Assembly (NCBI GenBank): GCA_016712885.1
Contig: JADJQF010000007.1
Span: 1-64,000, forward strand
Direction: 5' to 3'
Length of the DNA: 64,000 bases
DNA from: Candidatus Flexicrinis proximus
GTDB taxonomy: Bacteria; Chloroflexota; Anaerolineae; Aggregatilineales; Phototrophicaceae
The notes below the pieces were generated by a model. That model was not told the DNA's origin. It searched no databases and was given only the letters and a program-made list of their open reading frames with translations. The position numbers and the translations under genes are program-made. Positions within the stretch are counted from its first letter, which is position 1. Each line of letters begins with the position of its first letter. Below, in pieces: positions 60,462-64,000 of the stretch.

Positions 60462-61155
60462 CGTAAACCACCTCAAAGGCTTCAGCAGCAGGCAGACCTA
60501 CTACACTTCCCCAACGCTGAGCGATTGCCGTAAGAGCTTGAGGGGAACGAGGATGGGGGAATGTACGGGACTCACTCTCATACGATTGCATCGCCCGCAA
60601 CTTAATATCGAGTGTTGCACCGATATCAACGAAAACATTGGGGCAAAATGGCGGACTAAATTTCTGGAATGCCCATTCGGTCGATGATGCAACCTCATAC
60701 GCATAGACTGACTTGACTGGGCTGCCCGGTAAAGGTCGTGCGGCTGTCATGGTGGCGCGGTACGTGACGTAGTGATCTATATTCAGATCCCCGCCATGTT
60801 GCGTGTAAATCGCACGCGGCTGTAATTGATCGATTAGGCTCTCGATGATTTTGACGACATCCAGTATCGCGACTGTGTCAAAACGATTATCAGGCAAACT
60901 GAACATAAACAAATCTTTCGCGCCAACGATCTTTGCAGCCTCATGACTATTAGAGTGCAGTTTAGCCACTAATGACGGGTCAGCCTGCTCGGATGAAACG
61001 AAACGAGATGTAATACCTTCACCCAGGATGGCAATATAGACCTCGAAGTCTTCTTGCGCCAATCGTGCAATAGTCCCTCCACACCCAAGCACTTCATCAT
61101 CAGGGTGCGCCGCAACAACCAGCACAGGGTCACGCCGAGACGTCTTCCGAATCAT
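60451..61155 (-). CDS. PIG-L family N-acetylsugar deacetylase
   Basis: 234 residues. 'PVLVVAAHPDDEVLGCGGTIARL' holds the zinc-binding AHPDDE motif (residues 16-21), and 'QPRAIYTQHGGDLNIDHYVTYRATMTAAR' has the conserved H..D..H region. Family members remove N-acetyl groups from GlcNAc-type sugars. It overlaps pseI by 11 bases, so it probably acts on a nonulosonic acid or its precursor. Confidence 0.88.
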   Translation of the reverse strand: MIRKTSRRDPVLVVAAHPDDEVLGCGGTIARLAQEDFEVYIAILGEGITSRFVSSEQADPSLVAKLHSNSHEAAKIVGAKDLFMFSLPDNRFDTVAILDVVKIIESLIDQLQPRAIYTQHGGDLNIDHYVTYRATMTAARPLPGSPVKSVYAYEVASSTEWAFQKFSPPFCPNVFVDIGATLDIKLRAMQSYESESRTFPHPRSPQALTAIAQRWGSVVGLPAAEAFEVVYDVR

Positions 61156-61191
61156 TCATCAATACTCCTGAATGCATGGATAATACCGAAT

Positions 61192-62130
61192 TCAGTATAC
61201 ATCGTTGTCGGCAAGGCAAAACCACCATGCTCCTGGTGCCGCTGCCTTCTTCTCCCCGTAATTCGCATGGACTATCAACACATCGCTATTTGACTTTGTT
61301 ACAAAACCGTACGCTGCGAAGCGCGAGGCATATGGATTATATAAGTTGGTCCATAAGTTCAATTCGTCACAATCCTTGGCGTAGCACTCTGCCGCTGCAA
61401 CTAAGTGATGAAATGCGGTGTCAGTTACGGCTTGAAAGTCAAGAATATGCGCTTTCTTGTAGCCCATATCATCGAATTTCTTCAGGATGACGTAGCCCTG
61501 AAGCACGCCAGTTTGAAAGAATCCGTAGGAAGTGTATACACGGTCTGGGCGATCTGCAATCCGCCAATTGATGAAGCGATGATCCCTAAGAACGATAAAC
61601 TGATAATTCTGTGCGATGCGATTGAAGAAGGTATCGAAGCCGGAATCGAAGCGATCAATGGTCACGCAGTCATGGTGTTTTTCTTGATTATCGCTTTTTA
61701 CGAGGAATTGTAGATCGCACATCACATCCCAGCCAACTTTCATGTGACCGGGATAGGCATTCTTATTGGGCATTCCCAAGGATATAGGCGTATCAAAATC
61801 ACGCTCATGCTCTAGAGCATACGATCCAATTCGGGTAAAGAGATTCTGACCGCGATAGTCTGGATGCGTATTGACGTTAGTGCATAGGGATGCTTTGACC
61901 TCAAATCCGTTGAGACTCAACCGGATCGGTAATAGACTATAGCTCCCCGCGAACCGCTTCTTCTCAAGATCCTCAATAACTGTCGTTCGATTAATCCCTG
62001 TTGGACAATCGTAGCTGAACCACTTCCAGTAATAGAGTGGGATATCCCGTTGAAACGACTCACGAAAAAGAGCAAGGACGCGCGCATCATCTTCTGGCGT
62101 CGCAAGTCGAAATTGTAGATTGTCATTCAT
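61192..62130 (-). CDS. GNAT-type N-acyltransferase
   Basis: 312 residues, start overlapping the stop of the pseG/pseH gene (ATGA). 'FRLATPEDDARVLALFRESF', 'GSYSLLPIRLSLNGFEVKASLCTNVNTHPDYRGQNLFTRIGSYALEH' (acetyl-CoA binding) and 'FINWRIADRPDRVYTSYGFF' are typical of the GNAT/Eis-like class used in surface sugar loci. It probably re-acylates the amino sugar exposed by the deacetylase next door. Notably A/T-rich for this window. Confidence 0.75.
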   Translation of the reverse strand: MNDNLQFRLATPEDDARVLALFRESFQRDIPLYYWKWFSYDCPTGINRTTVIEDLEKKRFAGSYSLLPIRLSLNGFEVKASLCTNVNTHPDYRGQNLFTRIGSYALEHERDFDTPISLGMPNKNAYPGHMKVGWDVMCDLQFLVKSDNQEKHHDCVTIDRFDSGFDTFFNRIAQNYQFIVLRDHRFINWRIADRPDRVYTSYGFFQTGVLQGYVILKKFDDMGYKKAHILDFQAVTDTAFHHLVAAAECYAKDCDELNLWTNLYNPYASRFAAYGFVTKSNSDVLIVHANYGEKKAAAPGAWWFCLADNDVY

Positions 62131-63591
62131 AGAACATCCTGTCTCGCCAATTCGTATATGACATGATCTTCGTACCCATAAACATACAGAAAGCCCGCAC
62201 GTTCAAATGCACGACGTGATGGTGTGTTCTGTGGCTTAATCCGTGCGATGGCACGCTTGATAGTCTCATCCTTAGCGAACATCCGTTTGATACCCAATTC
62301 TATAATGGCGGTAGCGAATCCTTCTCCACGTCGCTCGGGAGCGATACTAATATCAATCTCGACGCAATCGATCACGCTTATCGAGCCGGATCTGTCCAAT
62401 CGGTTCGTTATTCATAGTGTAACCGATTAGCACGGCTCGATTCGACTGTTCTAGACTACTGTTTAACCAAGCAAGGTGAGTTTCCCAACTGATTGGGTTA
62501 CTTTCAAACGACATTTGCCGAACATGCGGATCATTAACCCAATTCCAAAGCATTTGGGCATCGCTATACAGTGCCCGACGCAACCATATCCTATCGTTTC
62601 GAAGGTGCGCCACAATCCTATCGACGCCATATCCGTCGACAAGTGTACGGTCGATAGTTGGCGGAGATTCTAGAAATTCACCAAGGACGGCGACTAGATC
62701 TGACAATGTTGCCAATCGTGCGACATTCATTGTACTGAGCCGCTCGGCGATTTCACGTTGGTTATCAGCTGCGATCACCAACACCGTCGGTAGTCCCATG
62801 AATATCAGCTCCCAAACCGTAGTACCGCTTGCAGAAATAGCTATATCTGCCCAAGCCATTTGTTCGGGCATATCACTGACGTTTTGGTGAACGGTTACGC
62901 GGTGTGAACTCTGTTGCGCACGTTGTTTGAGAGAACCATAGTGTAAATTTCCGCTTCCAGTGATGACCCGAATTGAGAGCGTTTGGTAGTGGTCTTCTAA
63001 GAGCGTAAGAATCTGTTCAGTGAGATTATTCGGATCGCTTCCACCGAGAGTAAGAAGTAACTTCTCAACGGAATTGATTGTAGGACGCCTCCAACCACAC
63101 CAATACCGGAACTCCCGCCTCAGTAACGCATAGCTGGTGCCGAGCAGAAGGCGCGTGTATGGTTCGCAGTGCATATACATCTCGGCATCGGCATGTATAT
63201 TCTGGTTCAGCACGAAGTCGGCATAGTACTGCTCAGCATGGACGTTGTCATCGATGAACAGGAGGCGCAGTCCGGCATCCTTGAGCCGGCGCTGGTACGC
63301 CGCGCCAAACACATAGCCGTCAACGACGACGGCGCTGGCCCCAATCTCGCCGGCGAGGCGAATCACGGCGTCGGCGTCGGCCATGCTGGCCGCCGCGACA
63401 TCGAGCATACAGACAATTATGTTCTCTGAGGCGAGACGGGATGCCAACGCCGGAGGTAGGCTCGCGCAGCAGAAAGTGACGGCTCCGCCCCTATCCTGCC
63501 AGGCCTGCGCCAGCGCGAGGCAGCGCATTACATGACCCGTCCCGATTTCAGCACTGGCGTCGGCGCGAATGAGGAGACGTTGGACGGTCAT
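62127..63591 (-). CDS. pseG: PseG-like nucleotide-sugar hydrolase fused to a PseH-like acetyltransferase (one frameshift)
   Basis: About 488 residues from ATG 63591. The N-terminal ~330 residues match PseG: 'LLIRADASAEIGTGHVMRCLALAQAWQDRGGAVTFCC', 'VVVDGYVFGAAYQRRLKDAGLRLLFIDDN', 'LLTLGGSDPNNLTEQIL' and 'WADIAISASGTTVWELIFMGLPTVLVI'. The rest is a GNAT domain: 'WLRRALYSDAQMLWNWVNDPHVRQMSFESNPISWETHLAWL', then after a break near 62370 'IDISIAPERRGEGFATAIIELGI' and 'NTPSRRAFERAGF'. It cleaves UDP from the altrose intermediate and N-acetylates at C4, two successive steps in the pseudaminic acid pathway. Coupled to both neighbours by ATGA overlaps. Confidence 0.85.
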
Positions 63592-64000
63592 AGCTTCTTC
63601 TGTTCGATATGCTGGTTCAGAGCGACCCACTCGGGATGTCCATCGAGGAGTGCCAGCACGTCGCGCCAGCCGAAATCGCCGTGCCCGTAATGCTCGTAGA
63701 CGCGCCGCACCAGCTCGAAATCCTCCGGCGTATCGACCGTCCAGCGGTGATGGCTGTAGTCGACCGGATTAGTGACATTAAGCAGCCGGAATTTGGCCGG
63801 GGTATTGTAGATATACGGTGTGACATGCTCACGCCATGCGGAATGGTCGTCGCGCCAAGCCGTCTCAAGCGCCGAAAAACTGAACACCTCGATATCCAGC
63901 CCGCGCGGAAAGCTGCGCTGCTGCACGTTACTGGCATAATCCGCTGCCGGCGCTGCACTGAAGTAGGCCGCTATTACATAGTCGACGATTGCGGCGTCGA
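63588..64000 (-). CDS. nonulosonic acid cytidylyltransferase, SpsF/PseF-like (partial)
   Basis: Only the C-terminal ~137 residues are in the window; the 5' part is beyond 64000. 'DAAIVDYVIAAYFSAAPAADYASNVQQRSFPRGLDIEVFSFSALETAWRD...HVTPYIYNTPAKFRLLNVTNPVDYSHHRWTVDTPEDFELVRRVYEHYG' is the typical SpsF/acylneuraminate cytidylyltransferase end. It would make the CMP-activated sugar. The stop overlaps the next start (ATGA). Confidence 0.85.
   Translation of the reverse strand, partial: DAAIVDYVIAAYFSAAPAADYASNVQQRSFPRGLDIEVFSFSALETAWRDDHSAWREHVTPYIYNTPAKFRLLNVTNPVDYSHHRWTVDTPEDFELVRRVYEHYGHGDFGWRDVLALLDGHPEWVALNQHIEQKKL

Overview
The window looks like part of a chromosome (or a contig with an integrated plasmid) from a GC-rich Chloroflexota bacterium, probably Anaerolineae-like. 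This is inferred from gene content: secreted proteins with SH3b and pre-peptidase domains, Pro/Thr-rich 'PTATPTP' linkers, a group 3b [NiFe] hydrogenase in hydBGDA order, and a split BadF/DUF2229 acyl-CoA dehydratase-activase operon. No rRNA, tRNA or CRISPR array was seen.

Layout. 1-9.2 kb: a plus-strand defence-type cassette with the tail of an Eco57I-like adenine methylase, a very long DEAD/DEAH helicase with DUF1998 and a Vsr-like nuclease tail, and a RecD-like helicase with a C-terminal nuclease. 9.2-19 kb: a plasmid-like module on the minus strand (ssb, an HTH protein, a DnaD-type replication initiator, parB, parA). Its initiator gene contains iteron-like 45-bp repeats, and its leader carries an opposing hairpin-terminator unit. 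On the plus strand inside this module are three decayed copies of one secreted repeat/TPR family. 19.4-24.6 kb: an SH3b secreted protein, a beta-propeller/cytochrome c protein, a peptidase E-like protein and a broken RibD/DHFR-like gene. 25-29.6 kb: the hydrogenase operon with its maturation protease, preceded by a perfect CRP-type palindrome. 30-36 kb: a serine hydrolase, an internally duplicated protein of unknown function and a two-component system. 36-39.6 kb: the activase operon. 40-44.8 kb: two paralogous secreted proteins and an SDR oxidoreductase. 44.9-54.9 kb: a sugar-use locus with a LacI regulator, a YtfQRT/YjfF-type importer, an aldo/keto reductase and a large protein that may act on carbohydrate. 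55-64 kb: surface polysaccharide genes (GT2, flippase, capsule-type transferase) convergent with a pseudaminic/legionaminic-type nonulosonic acid operon that runs off the end.

Quality. Many genes at 1-18 kb, 24-24.6 kb, 46-55 kb and 59-63 kb are cut by single-base indels, while 25-46 kb reads cleanly. Several breaks come in compensating pairs that restore conserved motifs, so many are probably assembly errors rather than true decay. I give the spans of the reconstructed genes and say where the frame breaks.
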